The position numbers and the translations under genes were made by a program. Shown here in pieces: positions 55,962-64,000 of a stretch of DNA of 64,000 nucleotides. Every line of letters starts with the position of its first letter. The stretch's first letter is position 1. The stretch is taken from the NCBI GenBank assembly GCA_022711465.1, contig JAKLEZ010000010.1:1-64000 (forward strand). Direction: 5' to 3'. The stretch comes from Planctomycetota bacterium. GTDB lineage: Bacteria; Planctomycetota; Phycisphaerae; UBA1845; PWPN01. Below the pieces are notes generated by a model. It made no database searches, was not told where the DNA came from, and saw only the letters and a program-made list of their open reading frames with translations.

Positions 55962-57281
55962 TCAGTTGGCCACGCCCTTCTTTCGGGCCGCAGCGGGAGC
56001 CCTGCCGCCCCTGGGCGGGCCGGCCTCGGCGCCGGGAACGGGGATGAGGCTCTTGAGGTTCTCCGGAGCGAGTTTGACGTCGGGCGGCGAGAGCTTCTCG
56101 TCGGACTTCATCGCCTGGTCCCAGGTGACCGCCTTGCCGCTGTAGGCCGACATGCGGGCCATGATGCCGCATAGCGTGGACTCGGCGATGTTCCGGGCCT
56201 CGTTGATCGGCTTGCCCGCGCGGATAGCGGCAATCAGGTCGGCGTGTTCCTGGACGTACTCCGGGGGAGACTTCACGTCGAGCTTGCCCACCGTGCTGAT
56301 CCAGCCGTTGCAGTTCGAGACGCCGGTCTCGCCGACCACGCGTTCGGAGATGTCCTTGGTGCAACCGGTGATCTGCCGGCACTGGCTGAGCACGCGGATT
56401 TCCTGGTGGTTCTTGTCGCCCGGGTAGACGAAGTCGGCCGCGAACCAGTCGTACTGGTCGCCGCTGAGTCGCCGGTGGCGGGAACCCATGGCCACTACCC
56501 GCGTGGGATGCGTTCCCAGCACCCAGTTGATCACGTCGATATTGTGAACATGCTGCTCGACGATGTGGTCGCCGGACAGCCATCGCCAGCGGTACCAGCC
56601 GCGGATCATCCATTCGAAGTCGGGCCGCCCCGTTCGGTTTTCCAGGAACCGGGCCTCGTTTCGAGGGCCTTCCTGGTTCCAGTAGCACTGGGCGGCCAGG
56701 ATCCGGCCGATGGCCCCGTCGTGAATTCGCCTGACGGTCTCGATGTAACCCTTGTGGTGGCGCCGCTGGGTGCCGGCCACGATGGCGAGCCCCCTGCTCG
56801 CGGCCTTCTCGCCGGCGGCAAGCACCTTGCGGATGCCGACCGGATCCACGGCGGCCGGCTTTTCCATGAACACGTGCTTGCCCGCCTCGACGGCAGCCTC
56901 GAGGTGATCGGGTCTGAAGTGTGGCGGGGTTGCCAGGATCACGTAATCCACGTCGAGCTCGAGCACTTTGCTGAAGGCGTCCAGGCCCACGAAGCAGTAC
57001 TTGTCCTCGATGGATATCCGCGCGAGGAGCTGCTCGCGACAGCGTGCGATCCGGTCGGCGAACAGGTCGGCCAAGGCCACGACCCTGACGTTGGGATCCG
57101 CGTTCATGGCGTCCAGGGCGGCGCCGGTCCCGCGGGCACCGCTGCCGATCAGGCCGATCTTCAGGGCCCTGCCCGGCTCGGCGGCCCGGAGCCTCGACAC
57201 CGAAACGCCGGCTGCAGCCCCCACAATCGCCGCCCTGCTCCAGCCGCCTCTCGACACGCCTCGACTCATTCGATCGGACAT
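55962..57281 (-). CDS. Gfo/Idh/MocA-family oxidoreductase, exported-type, weak Tat signal
   Basis: The protein has 439 residues. The N-terminus has a hydrophobic segment ending RLRAAE but lacks a clean twin-arginine pair (RGGWSRAAI). The NAD(P)-binding Rossmann motif is KIGLIGSGARGTGAA, followed by VDYVILATPPHFRPDH, the EKPAAVDPVGIRKV family signature and the SGDHIVEQHVHNIDVINWVL block. The C-terminal Ala/Arg-rich tail is unusual. It is a close paralogue of the next gene upstream (about 57478-58740); the two are probably co-expressed and act on sugars or cyclitols. The substrate is unknown. Confidence 0.9.
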   Translation of the reverse strand: MSDRMSRGVSRGGWSRAAIVGAAAGVSVSRLRAAEPGRALKIGLIGSGARGTGAALDAMNADPNVRVVALADLFADRIARCREQLLARISIEDKYCFVGLDAFSKVLELDVDYVILATPPHFRPDHLEAAVEAGKHVFMEKPAAVDPVGIRKVLAAGEKAASRGLAIVAGTQRRHHKGYIETVRRIHDGAIGRILAAQCYWNQEGPRNEARFLENRTGRPDFEWMIRGWYRWRWLSGDHIVEQHVHNIDVINWVLGTHPTRVVAMGSRHRRLSGDQYDWFAADFVYPGDKNHQEIRVLSQCRQITGCTKDISERVVGETGVSNCNGWISTVGKLDVKSPPEYVQEHADLIAAIRAGKPINEARNIAESTLCGIMARMSAYSGKAVTWDQAMKSDEKLSPPDVKLAPENLKSLIPVPGAEAGPPRGGRAPAAARKKGVAN

Positions 57282-57477
57282 GCGATGCTCTCCGCTTTCC
57301 GCTTCCGGCCGCCTCCAAGGAATCGACAGTGGCCGCCGCCCGCGGGCTCTCTGGCCCCGGCGTCACCGAAGACACGGGCCCGGGCGGAAGACTTCTCTTC
57401 GGCCGGGCCCGTTAGGTTCCATTTGCCGTCATATACTTCTCACCGGCACGCCCATCGGTGTCATCTGGCCGCCGGCC

Positions 57478-58740
57478 TCACTTCTCCTCGTCGCCCGGCA
57501 CGGCGATGAGTGACTTGACATACTCGGGAGTCAGCGGGCCTTCCGGCGGAGCCAGCTGCAGATCGGACTTCATGGCGTCACTCCAGGTCACCGCTTTGCC
57601 GGTATAGGCCGACATGCGGGCCATGATCGCGCACATCGTGGAGTGAGCGACCTGCTCGGCCTCGTTGATCGGTTCGCCCTGGCGGATCGCGGCGATCAGG
57701 TCGGTGTGCTCCTGGACATAGGGATCCTTACCCTGGGACTCGATCTTGCCGACGTTGCTGATCCAGCCGTTGCAGTTGGAGATGCCCTTCGTGCCGATGA
57801 CTCGTTCGGACACGTCATTGGCGCAGCCGTTGATCTGGCGGCACTGGCTGAGCACGTGGATCTCCGGGTGCTCCTTGTCGCCGGGGTAGAAGAAATCGAC
57901 CGAGAAGTTGTCATACTGGTCGCCGGTCACGCGGCGATGACGGCTGCCCATGGCCACCGCCTTGGTCGGCAGGATCTTCAGTGCCCAGTTGATCACATCG
58001 AGGTTGTGCACGTGCTGCTCGACGATGTGGTCGCCCGAGAGCCAGGTCCAGTTCACCCAGTCGCGGTGCATCCACTCCATGTCGCTCCAGCCCTGCGCCT
58101 TCTTGTTGTACCAGAGCATGCCCATGTTCCAGTAGCATTGTCCGGCCACGATTTTGCCGAGGGCCCCGTCGTGGATTCTCTTGATGGTCTCGACGTAGCC
58201 GGCCTGGTGGCGCCGCTGGGTGCCGGCGACGATCGAGAGCTTCTTGGCGGCCGCGTCCTTGCCGGCGGCGATAAAGCGCCGGATGCCCACCGGATCGACC
58301 GCGACCGGCTTTTCGGTGAAGACGTGTTTACCGGCCTTGATCGACGCCTCGAGATGCTCGGGGCGATAGTAGGGTGGGGTGGCGAGAATGACGTAGTTCA
58401 CGTTGTCCAGGGCGAGCAGCTTCTTGTATGCGTCCATTCCCAGGAAGCAGTGTTCGTCCTTGATATCCTGGTTCTTGCCGCGGAGGTCCTTTTTAGCGTT
58501 CTCGAGGCGGTCCTTGGCGATGTCCGCGACAGCCACGACCTGGACACCCTTGGCTGCCGCCAGCACGTTGTGAGCGGCACCGGTGCCACGGCCGCCGGCC
58601 CCGATCAGGCCGACCTTGATGGGCAGATCGGCATCGGCGGCGCGGGCGAAATGGGGGAAGGCGCTGGTGGCCGCCGCCGCGACTGCGGCCGTCTGGACGA
58701 ACTGGCGCCGGGACAACCGGCTGACTGACTGCTTGCTCAT
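57478..58740 (-). CDS. Gfo/Idh/MocA-family oxidoreductase with Tat signal
   Basis: The protein has 420 residues. A canonical twin-arginine signal (LSRRQFVQTAAVAAAATSAF, cleavage after ARA) indicates folded export with bound cofactor. The Rossmann motif is KVGLIGAGGRGTGAA; the EKPVAVDPVGIRRF signature and the HRDWVNWTWLSGDHIVEQHV block follow. It shares nearly all internal motifs with the 55962-57281 protein, so the pair arose by tandem duplication. AGGAGG lies seven bases before the ATG at 58740. This class is strongly expanded in planctomycetes. Confidence 0.93.
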   Translation of the reverse strand: MSKQSVSRLSRRQFVQTAAVAAAATSAFPHFARAADADLPIKVGLIGAGGRGTGAAHNVLAAAKGVQVVAVADIAKDRLENAKKDLRGKNQDIKDEHCFLGMDAYKKLLALDNVNYVILATPPYYRPEHLEASIKAGKHVFTEKPVAVDPVGIRRFIAAGKDAAAKKLSIVAGTQRRHQAGYVETIKRIHDGALGKIVAGQCYWNMGMLWYNKKAQGWSDMEWMHRDWVNWTWLSGDHIVEQHVHNLDVINWALKILPTKAVAMGSRHRRVTGDQYDNFSVDFFYPGDKEHPEIHVLSQCRQINGCANDVSERVIGTKGISNCNGWISNVGKIESQGKDPYVQEHTDLIAAIRQGEPINEAEQVAHSTMCAIMARMSAYTGKAVTWSDAMKSDLQLAPPEGPLTPEYVKSLIAVPGDEEK

Positions 58741-59042
58741 GTCGGAACCTCCTGCATGCGTAGTGCGATGAACGGGTCGACCCGAGTCCCGACCAGTGCC
58801 GATCTGGTCATCCGCTTCCTGCGACCGCAGGAACTCCGGACGGGCACTCCCCTGCCCGGAGCCGGGGACGGGCTGAGACCAGAGTACGAGATTGGCCACC
58901 CGCAGGCAAGCCCCGACGGTCATGGTCCTCTGGATGGTGATCATGGGTGAGCGATTGGCCCCGGTCTGCGGCGGAAGACAGGTGGCCGTCACCCTTTTTC
59001 GCGTCAACCCGGTGTTGCACCTCAGGCGTGCCCCCGCGACCC
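58741..59042. other. intergenic region between Gfo/Idh/MocA and secretin-like genes
   Basis: About 300 bases containing the ribosome binding site and presumably the promoter of the 58740 gene; no further gene was seen. Confidence 0.35.
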
Positions 59043-60173
59043 TCACTTGAGCGACGAGCCGGGCAGGATTTGGATGACGAAGACAGACGCGTACTTTTCG
59101 ATTGGGGCCACGCCCAGCACGACCTTGTGGCCCGGCTCGGCCATGACGGTGGTGGTGATCGAGGCCAACTGAGCCGATGTGGGCGGCGGCATGGGCGTGG
59201 GCGGAACCGGCTGTGGTGGCGGCGGTGGTAACGACTGGGTGGGAAGAGCCCCGGTGGCATTCAGGACCAGTTCGACACGGGGAGGCTCGTTCTTCGATTC
59301 CTGGAGCCCGCCTTCGATTCGCAGCCGACAGCCGGTGAAGGCCGCCGGACTACACTGGATGGAGAATTTCCCGCCCGAGACGGCCTGGACCAGGCTCTGG
59401 GCGGCGAGTCCAAGTCGGGTGATGCCCATGGAGGCCAGTTCATTGACCACGTCGTTCATGTCCGGTGGCGGAGGGGGCAGTTCGGAGTTGCTGACCAGCC
59501 ACACCACGCGGACCTTGCGGCCCTGCTGAGGCCCATCCGCGGGTTGCTCTCGATCCAGCTGTGTGACAATCTGCTGAACGAGGGCCTGGGAAGCGGCGTT
59601 GCCGGAGAAGAGGAGCCTGTTGGACACCCGATCCGCGGAGAAGGTCGCGTCGGGCACTACTCCCTGCAACACCTTGACGAGTTCGTCTGCACGCGTGTTC
59701 CTCAAGGCGACAACCTGACAAAGGCGGTCTGCGGCCGCTTCGTGTACAGGCTTGTCGAGTTCCTTGATGAGTTCTTCGACAACCTCGAGTCGGTCGGCCG
59801 TGGCGTTCAGGATCACGGCGTTGGTGCGCGAGTCTGGGACGGCCATGAGCGGGCTCCGTCCGAAGGCGGTTCTGGTGATCGTCTTGGCGACTTCTTCTGC
59901 CCTCGCGTGTTTGAGCGCGTAGATCCGCACCATGAGTGGCTCGTCGCCGCCGAGCGGTGCGGGCGTCATTCCTGAAGGGATGGCGAGGGGCTCGCCTGCT
60001 GCCGGCGGGGGCGCCGGGGGAGCCGGCACAGATGGCGGTTTGGGCGCGGGAACGGCCTGGGGCGGAGCCGCCGGCGACGGGGCGGGCACAAGCTGCTGGG
60101 TGAAGCCGGGCACAGCCAAGAGGGCGACAAACACAAGGGCAAACGACAGCCGGGTCACGAATCTGGACTTCAC
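59043..60173 (-). CDS. exported protein with secretin N-domain-like repeats
   Basis: The protein has 376 residues. A signal peptide (SFALVFVALLAVPGFTQ) precedes a Pro/Ala-rich stretch. Two repeats of a secretin short-domain (N1/NolW-like) type follow: VRIYALKHARAEEVAKTITR with SRTNAVILNATADRLEVVEE, and CQVVALRNTRADELVKVLQG with VSNRLLFSGNAASQALVQQI. The C-terminal part has another Pro-rich linker and no secretin pore. It is the last gene of a sigma/anti-sigma operon and overlaps the anti-sigma stop (ATGA), so it may be a periplasmic partner of that signalling pair. Confidence 0.78.
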   Translation of the reverse strand: MKSRFVTRLSFALVFVALLAVPGFTQQLVPAPSPAAPPQAVPAPKPPSVPAPPAPPPAAGEPLAIPSGMTPAPLGGDEPLMVRIYALKHARAEEVAKTITRTAFGRSPLMAVPDSRTNAVILNATADRLEVVEELIKELDKPVHEAAADRLCQVVALRNTRADELVKVLQGVVPDATFSADRVSNRLLFSGNAASQALVQQIVTQLDREQPADGPQQGRKVRVVWLVSNSELPPPPPDMNDVVNELASMGITRLGLAAQSLVQAVSGGKFSIQCSPAAFTGCRLRIEGGLQESKNEPPRVELVLNATGALPTQSLPPPPPQPVPPTPMPPPTSAQLASITTTVMAEPGHKVVLGVAPIEKYASVFVIQILPGSSLK

Positions 60174-60799
60174 GATTCTGCTCCTTCCTGATGAGGTTGA
60201 GGTTCGACGGCCGACCGCGGCGGGGCTTCAGCGGTTCTGACGGCCGGGTAGATCCACAAGATGGTGATATTCGGATTGCGTGTCGGTTGCGGGAGCGCGA
60301 TCACGTCGGCTGAATGGCCGAACTCGACGCGGACGACCGGGCGGGGAGTGGAGTCGGCTTGCCCCCTGCCCTTCTGCGAGGGCACAAGACTGCCAGCGGC
60401 CGACTCGGTTTGCGACTCGGGGGAGTGAGCAGCTGCTCCGGGATGGCGAGAGGCATCAGAACGGATTGGCGCCGTGATCCACCAACCGCAGATGAGCAGG
60501 ATCAGTGCGGCCGCCGCGGCCACGGACGGTCGCCACCGTCGGCATCGTCGAAGAGCCGGCATGGTCGCAGGCCGCCCCTGCCCGGCGGACGGGGACGCGG
60601 GGGTTGCGGCCACCTCGTCGGATGCACACGGCGCGGCCGCCAGACGGGCCATGGTGTCCTGAATGGCCTGGTGCTGCCGGAGGATTCCACGACAAGCGAG
60701 GCAACCGGCCAGATGCTCCCGGAGGGCGTGTTCCGCTGAGGAGTTCAGCTCGCCGTCGAGATCGACTTGGATGGCTTGTCGTGCCTGCGAACAGTTCAT
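60170..60799 (-). CDS. zinc-binding anti-sigma factor, membrane-anchored
   Basis: The protein has 209 residues. The N-terminal anti-sigma zinc finger has C3 and H29-x3-C33-x2-C36 (EHLAGCLACR), followed by a linker. A single transmembrane helix (VAAAAALILLICGWWITAP) and a periplasmic region rich in Ser/Glu complete it. It should hold the ECF factor encoded just upstream at the membrane. The start at 60799 has AAGGA upstream; an earlier ATG at 60829 would overlap the sigma gene by 14 bases. Confidence 0.87.
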   Translation of the reverse strand: MNCSQARQAIQVDLDGELNSSAEHALREHLAGCLACRGILRQHQAIQDTMARLAAAPCASDEVAATPASPSAGQGRPATMPALRRCRRWRPSVAAAAALILLICGWWITAPIRSDASRHPGAAAHSPESQTESAAGSLVPSQKGRGQADSTPRPVVRVEFGHSADVIALPQPTRNPNITILWIYPAVRTAEAPPRSAVEPQPHQEGAES

Positions 60800-60815
60800 G
60801 TCCTTGCCTTCCGTC

Positions 60816-61424
60816 TCATTGATTCGCATCGAAGCTGTCCGGCCAGCGAGCCAGCAGGATGCGCCGGACGGCCTCGCGTGCCCGATGCACCAGGACCCGT
60901 GTTGCGACCGGTGACATCTCCAGAACCGTGCCGATCTGCTCGTATGGAAGCCCCTCGATATCCCGCAGGACGATGGCGGCCTGCTGTCGGTCGGGCAGTT
61001 CGCGAACCGCCAGGCGGACGCGCTGCATCAGCTCATCCATCTCCGGCCGTGCGTGCGGAGCCATCGCCGTGGTCGCCGTTTCGCCCGGTGGTAACGGACC
61101 GGCCCGAGAACGCCGGAGACGGTTGAGCGACAAATTGACCGTGGCGCGAAACAGCCATGTGTCCGGCAGCTCGGTTTCGGGCATCTTCAAGCCCAATTCG
61201 CACCAGGCCAGCGTCACTGCATCCTGGACAATTTCCTCGGCGTCATGGGCGTTCCACACATAGCGGCAGGCCAGACGCACGAGCCGTGGCCGGAGAGTCT
61301 CAGTCCATCGCTGAAACCTGGCCCGGTTAGAGCTCGCGGCCTGGCCGCCGGAAGGTCGTCCAGCGGTGGGAGACACGTCTGGGCGGGTCTCGTTCACCAG
61401 CGAATGGTCCGAAGCAGGTTTCAC
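60816..61424 (-). CDS. ECF-type RNA polymerase sigma factor
   Basis: The protein has 202 residues. Region 2 is seen in RYVWNAHDAEEIVQDAVTLAW and PDTWLFRATVNLSLNRLRRSR, and region 4 in VRELPDRQQAAIVLRDIEGL, PYEQIGTVLEMSPVATRVLV and HRAREAVRRIL. It recruits RNA polymerase to its own regulon and is controlled by the downstream zinc anti-sigma factor. Its target promoters are not evident within the window. Confidence 0.93.
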   Translation of the reverse strand: MKPASDHSLVNETRPDVSPTAGRPSGGQAASSNRARFQRWTETLRPRLVRLACRYVWNAHDAEEIVQDAVTLAWCELGLKMPETELPDTWLFRATVNLSLNRLRRSRAGPLPPGETATTAMAPHARPEMDELMQRVRLAVRELPDRQQAAIVLRDIEGLPYEQIGTVLEMSPVATRVLVHRAREAVRRILLARWPDSFDANQ

Positions 61425-61850
61425 GCGGACTACTCGTAACTGGATTGTCTCGAGCGGGCGGTTCGTTTCACGGAATCCGTCGACTTGTATGGGTCAACCT
61501 TGATCCAGGGTGCAGTGCGAAGCGGATTCTCACCGGCGGGCGGCCCGCAGAAACGGCTGAGGCACGCTCACACGTTTGCGCCAAACGAAGCCAATTGTGC
61601 CCGATCCTCGGGCGTGGGGCGCAAACCGGCCTTGCAGGGAATAACACGACGGGTGTCCCGGATGGCGGCCGGAAGGCAGTCAGGCAGAGCAGGGCTCCTG
61701 CAGGTATGAGGGGAGTGGACAACACCTCCAGCCAGCGCCCCTGGCAAAAGCCCGTTCCTCGCGAAACCGGCATTGCTGGAAACGCCGGGGGACAACACGG
61801 TTCCACCGATGAGGGCAGGGAGGAGGCCATCTGAAAACCCCCGAACCCAC
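61425..61850. other. intergenic region upstream of the ECF sigma gene
   Basis: About 430 bases without a convincing gene. The sigma operon promoter is expected near 61430-61480, and an autoregulated ECF promoter could not be defined by eye. Confidence 0.35.
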
Positions 61851-61878
61851 GGAAAAGAAGAGCCTCGTTCGGAGCTCT
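61851..61878 (-). terminator. candidate intrinsic terminator of the PEP-CTERM gene
   Basis: On the minus strand a hairpin (AGAG and GAG arms with a bulge, five-base loop) is followed by a U-rich run (TTCTTTT), about 50 bases after the stop codon at 61926. Confidence 0.5.
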
Positions 61879-61925
61879 CTGAGAGTCGTTGCAGCTGTGA
61901 GGGCCGAGTGAACGAACCGGTCAGG

Positions 61926-62573
61926 TCACAAGACCCGGCGGCGGCGGAAGGCCACGACCCCAAAACCGCCGAGCAGGAGCAAGGCGCTGGCCGGCTCCGG
62001 CACCGTGATGGTGACGTTGTCCAGGTAGAAGGCAACTGGGAAAGCGGCGTCCGAGTTGGTGCCGAAGTAAAGTTGGAACCACGTGTCGCCCGCTTCCCAG
62101 CCCGCTTTCGCGATCGGCAGGTCAACGTGGGTGACGAGGAGCGTGGCATCGTCGGCATCGTGCCAGCCGTCGACCACCTTCTGCTGCGTCCAGCCGGAGG
62201 TACCGTCGCTGTTGCCGGCCATATGGACCTGATACCAACCCGCTGCGCCGGCCGGGAAGCTCGTACCGTCCAGAATCACATCGAAGTCCAAGCGAGCGGT
62301 GGGGACATTGGCCAGGGCTTGCATGGCCAGCTGCTCGCCGGTGTTCCAGGGGAACGGCTTGAAGGGGCCGGTGGCGCCCATGGTCCAGCCGCCGGACGCA
62401 CTGGTTGCCTTCACCGCGGCGGCGTCAGGCCAACCGGCGGGCCCGCCGGCCGACCAAGCGATGTTGGTGAACCCATCAACGCCGGTGTCGAACGTGAACG
62501 CCAAGTCAGCCCGGGTGGGGACAACCGTCGCCAACAGGCTCACTACAGCCACAACCGAAAGAAGTCGTTTCAT
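61926..62573 (-). CDS. PEP-CTERM sorting-domain protein
   Basis: The protein has 215 residues. A signal peptide (VVAVVSLLATVVPTRA) precedes a beta-rich central region (WYQVHMAGNSDGTSG, WFQLYFGTNSDA) that may form a jelly-roll, carbohydrate-binding-like domain. The C-terminus is VTVPEPASALLLLGGFGVVA plus an Arg cluster, the classic PEP-CTERM signal recognised by exosortase. No exosortase lies in this window. GGAGG and AGGGA sit just before the ATG at 62573. Confidence 0.88.
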   Translation of the reverse strand: MKRLLSVVAVVSLLATVVPTRADLAFTFDTGVDGFTNIAWSAGGPAGWPDAAAVKATSASGGWTMGATGPFKPFPWNTGEQLAMQALANVPTARLDFDVILDGTSFPAGAAGWYQVHMAGNSDGTSGWTQQKVVDGWHDADDATLLVTHVDLPIAKAGWEAGDTWFQLYFGTNSDAAFPVAFYLDNVTITVPEPASALLLLGGFGVVAFRRRRVL

Positions 62574-62693
62574 GATTTCCCTTGCCTCCTTTCGTACGCA
62601 GGGGGAGGTGCCAGCCTTCCGCTTCACCTCAAGGGAAGCACAATCTCCAGTGTAGTCACCCAGGCCACCCACACCAAACTGGCTCCAGGCCAC

Positions 62694-62994
62694 GCCCGCG
62701 GCATAGGGTATTTACCCCATGCCAGGGCGACGCATCCGCTTTCGGTCGCGTCCCAAGCCGCGGCGAGCGATAGATGCCATCGAAGGTTGAGGCCACGGTG
62801 GTGCGTGCACGGACGAGGGGCGTGAGGTGGAGTGCCGGCTTGGGGCGGCAGTTGCCGAGGACATCCCGCCGATCGCCCAGCAGAGGAACCCCGCCGCAGG
62901 ATACTGGGATTCTCGTGTTTCCCGGCAGTGGGCCGCCTTGGGGCTCGCCGGATTTCGACGATGGCGGAGATGGAGGATGCCGGCCGCCTGGTTA
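62694..62994. other. intergenic region upstream of the PEP-CTERM gene
   Basis: About 300 bases between two same-strand genes. No gene, repeat or clear promoter was recognised. Confidence 0.35.
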
Positions 62995-64000
62995 CTATCC
63001 CAGGGTCATCTCCTGCTTGGCCTTGTCGAAGTGGGCGACCTTTCGTTCCTTCCAGGCGAGCATGCCCATGCAGAGGGCGGCCTGGACGCGGTAGCCGAAC
63101 TCGACGTCAGCCACCGGCCGTTCGCGGGAGCGCACGCACTTGAGGAAGTCGACCCAGTGGGCCTTGGTGCTGTCGCCCTTGCTGCCGGGGATGACCTCAC
63201 CCTGGGACTTGCCAACCGGGGTCACGTTAATGGCCTCGCAGCCGGCCTCCCACGTCACGTTCTTGAGGGTGATGGTTCCTTCGTCGCCGCGGATGGTCGG
63301 CGGGGTCATGAAGTCGTTGGCCAGGGTGCAACTGATATTGACGGTGCAGGGATGGGGAGTGTGGTAGTCCATGGACAGGGAGAAGGTGTCCGGCACCTCG
63401 CGGTCGTAGTTGGTGTACTTGAAGATGCCGCCGGTGGCCATGGCGAATTGTGGGATGCCCAGCCCCATGGCGATCACGAACGGCGTGTAGACGTGCGGGA
63501 AGAGGTCGGTGCAGGGACCGCCGGCGTAGTCGAGGTACTTGCGCCAGCTGAAGAAGCGATCGACGGTGAAGGGCACCTTAGGGGCGTCGCCCAGGAAGGC
63601 CTCCCAGTCGAGCTGGTCGCCGGGCTTGGCGTTGGGATCTGGGATGGGCATCCGCTCGCCCCAGTCGCCCAGGCGGAAGAAGCCGACGTTGACGAGTTGC
63701 GGCTTGCCGATGCTGCCCTTCTGGATGATCTCGCCGAGCTTGCGCCACAGGGGGTTGGAGTTACCCTGGTTGCCGATCTGAACCACGCGGTTGAGTTTCC
63801 GGGTCTCCTCGAAGAAGGTCTTGCTGAGGCCGAGCTGGGTCCAGTGGCCCATGGGCTTCTCGCAATAGACGTCCTTGCCGGCCCGGATGGCGTCGATGGC
63901 CTGGGGCACGTGGTTGCGGTCGGGCGAGGCGATCAGGACGACGTCCACGTCCTTGTCGGCGAGGAGGTCCTGATGCTTGCGGTAGGGCTTCATGCTGAAC
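62995..64000 (-). CDS. Gfo/Idh/MocA-family oxidoreductase (partial, N-terminus beyond the window)
   Basis: At least 335 residues; the reading frame stays open to the window end. The N-terminal Rossmann glycine motif is missing, so the true start lies outside. Visible are DVVLIASPDRNHVPQAIDAI and the family signature KDVYCEKPMGHW, followed by VVQIGNQGNSNPLWRK, DWEAFLGDAPKVPF and FSWRKYLDYAGGPCTDLFPHV. The internal ATG at 63993 is not the real start. It belongs to a different subgroup from the tandem pair at 55962-58740. Confidence 0.9.
   Translation of the reverse strand, partial: FSMKPYRKHQDLLADKDVDVVLIASPDRNHVPQAIDAIRAGKDVYCEKPMGHWTQLGLSKTFFEETRKLNRVVQIGNQGNSNPLWRKLGEIIQKGSIGKPQLVNVGFFRLGDWGERMPIPDPNAKPGDQLDWEAFLGDAPKVPFTVDRFFSWRKYLDYAGGPCTDLFPHVYTPFVIAMGLGIPQFAMATGGIFKYTNYDREVPDTFSLSMDYHTPHPCTVNISCTLANDFMTPPTIRGDEGTITLKNVTWEAGCEAINVTPVGKSQGEVIPGSKGDSTKAHWVDFLKCVRSRERPVADVEFGYRVQAALCMGMLAWKERKVAHFDKAKQEMTLG

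Noticed and set aside
57643..58728. Plus-strand open frame opposite the Tat-signal oxidoreductase
   Set aside because: Shadow of the Gfo/Idh/MocA gene, whose export signal, ribosome binding site and Rossmann motif are all on the minus strand.

Overview
The window looks like chromosomal DNA of a GC-rich, Gram-negative, free-living bacterium, most likely a planctomycete (Planctomycetota, perhaps Phycisphaerae-like). The reasons are several secreted Gfo/Idh/MocA oxidoreductases (one with a clear twin-arginine signal), a PEP-CTERM protein, an ECF sigma/anti-sigma pair, many large hybrid histidine kinases, and ADP-heptose/LPS genes. This taxonomic call is inference: no rRNA is present. I saw no phage, transposon or CRISPR array. 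Stop/start overlaps of the ATGA/GTGA type are very common, so many neighbouring genes are probably translationally coupled. Layout: 270-353 tRNA-Leu(CAA). 851-16815 is one long plus-strand signalling operon: a REC-PP2C phosphatase, an RsbW-like ATPase and an STAS protein (a complete partner switch), then CheA, CheW, a large double-Cache chemoreceptor, a single-domain response regulator, CheB, CheR and a CHASE4/PAS hybrid kinase with its own Hpt. 16887-18941 (minus) is an OPT-family transporter. 19604-27768 is the most unusual part: a stand-alone acyl carrier protein and an acyl-adenylating ligase, each behind a near-identical promoter plus 5' hairpin, then a PhcB-like methyltransferase, a convergent FadL-like outer-membrane protein, and a six-transmembrane hybrid histidine kinase of the CqsS/LqsS/PhcS layout. 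I read this as a candidate fatty-acyl (methyl ester) cell-cell signalling locus. The ligase carries an in-frame TGA that separates the body from its C-terminal motif. 27932-28014 is tRNA-Leu(UAA) (minus). 28352-30988 holds a nitroreductase, a small sulfotransferase that looks leaderless, and a phospholipase-D-like lipoprotein. 30991-37628 (minus) is a same-strand run: HEAT-repeat protein, small membrane protein, ThpR, MASE3 histidine kinase and a REC-REC-zinc-ribbon regulator. 37817-38938 is a URO-D family protein. 39147-41812 (minus) is an ADP-heptose/LPS operon (waaF, rfaE1, rfaE2). 42392-42655 is ribosomal protein L28. 42834-45363 holds an unassigned nucleotide-binding-like protein and a THUMP-like methyltransferase. 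45370-45705 is a superoxide dismutase remnant. 46008-50408 is a giant secreted beta-propeller/fibronectin-like repeat protein. 50416-52400 (minus) is an overlapping perR-katA pair. 52652-55961 is a methionine locus: metY and a natural metX-metW fusion. 55962-58740 holds two tandem Gfo/Idh/MocA paralogues. 59043-61424 is an ECF sigma factor, a zinc anti-sigma factor and a secretin-N-domain-like protein. 61926-62573 is a PEP-CTERM protein and 62995-64000 a third, edge-truncated Gfo/Idh/MocA gene.
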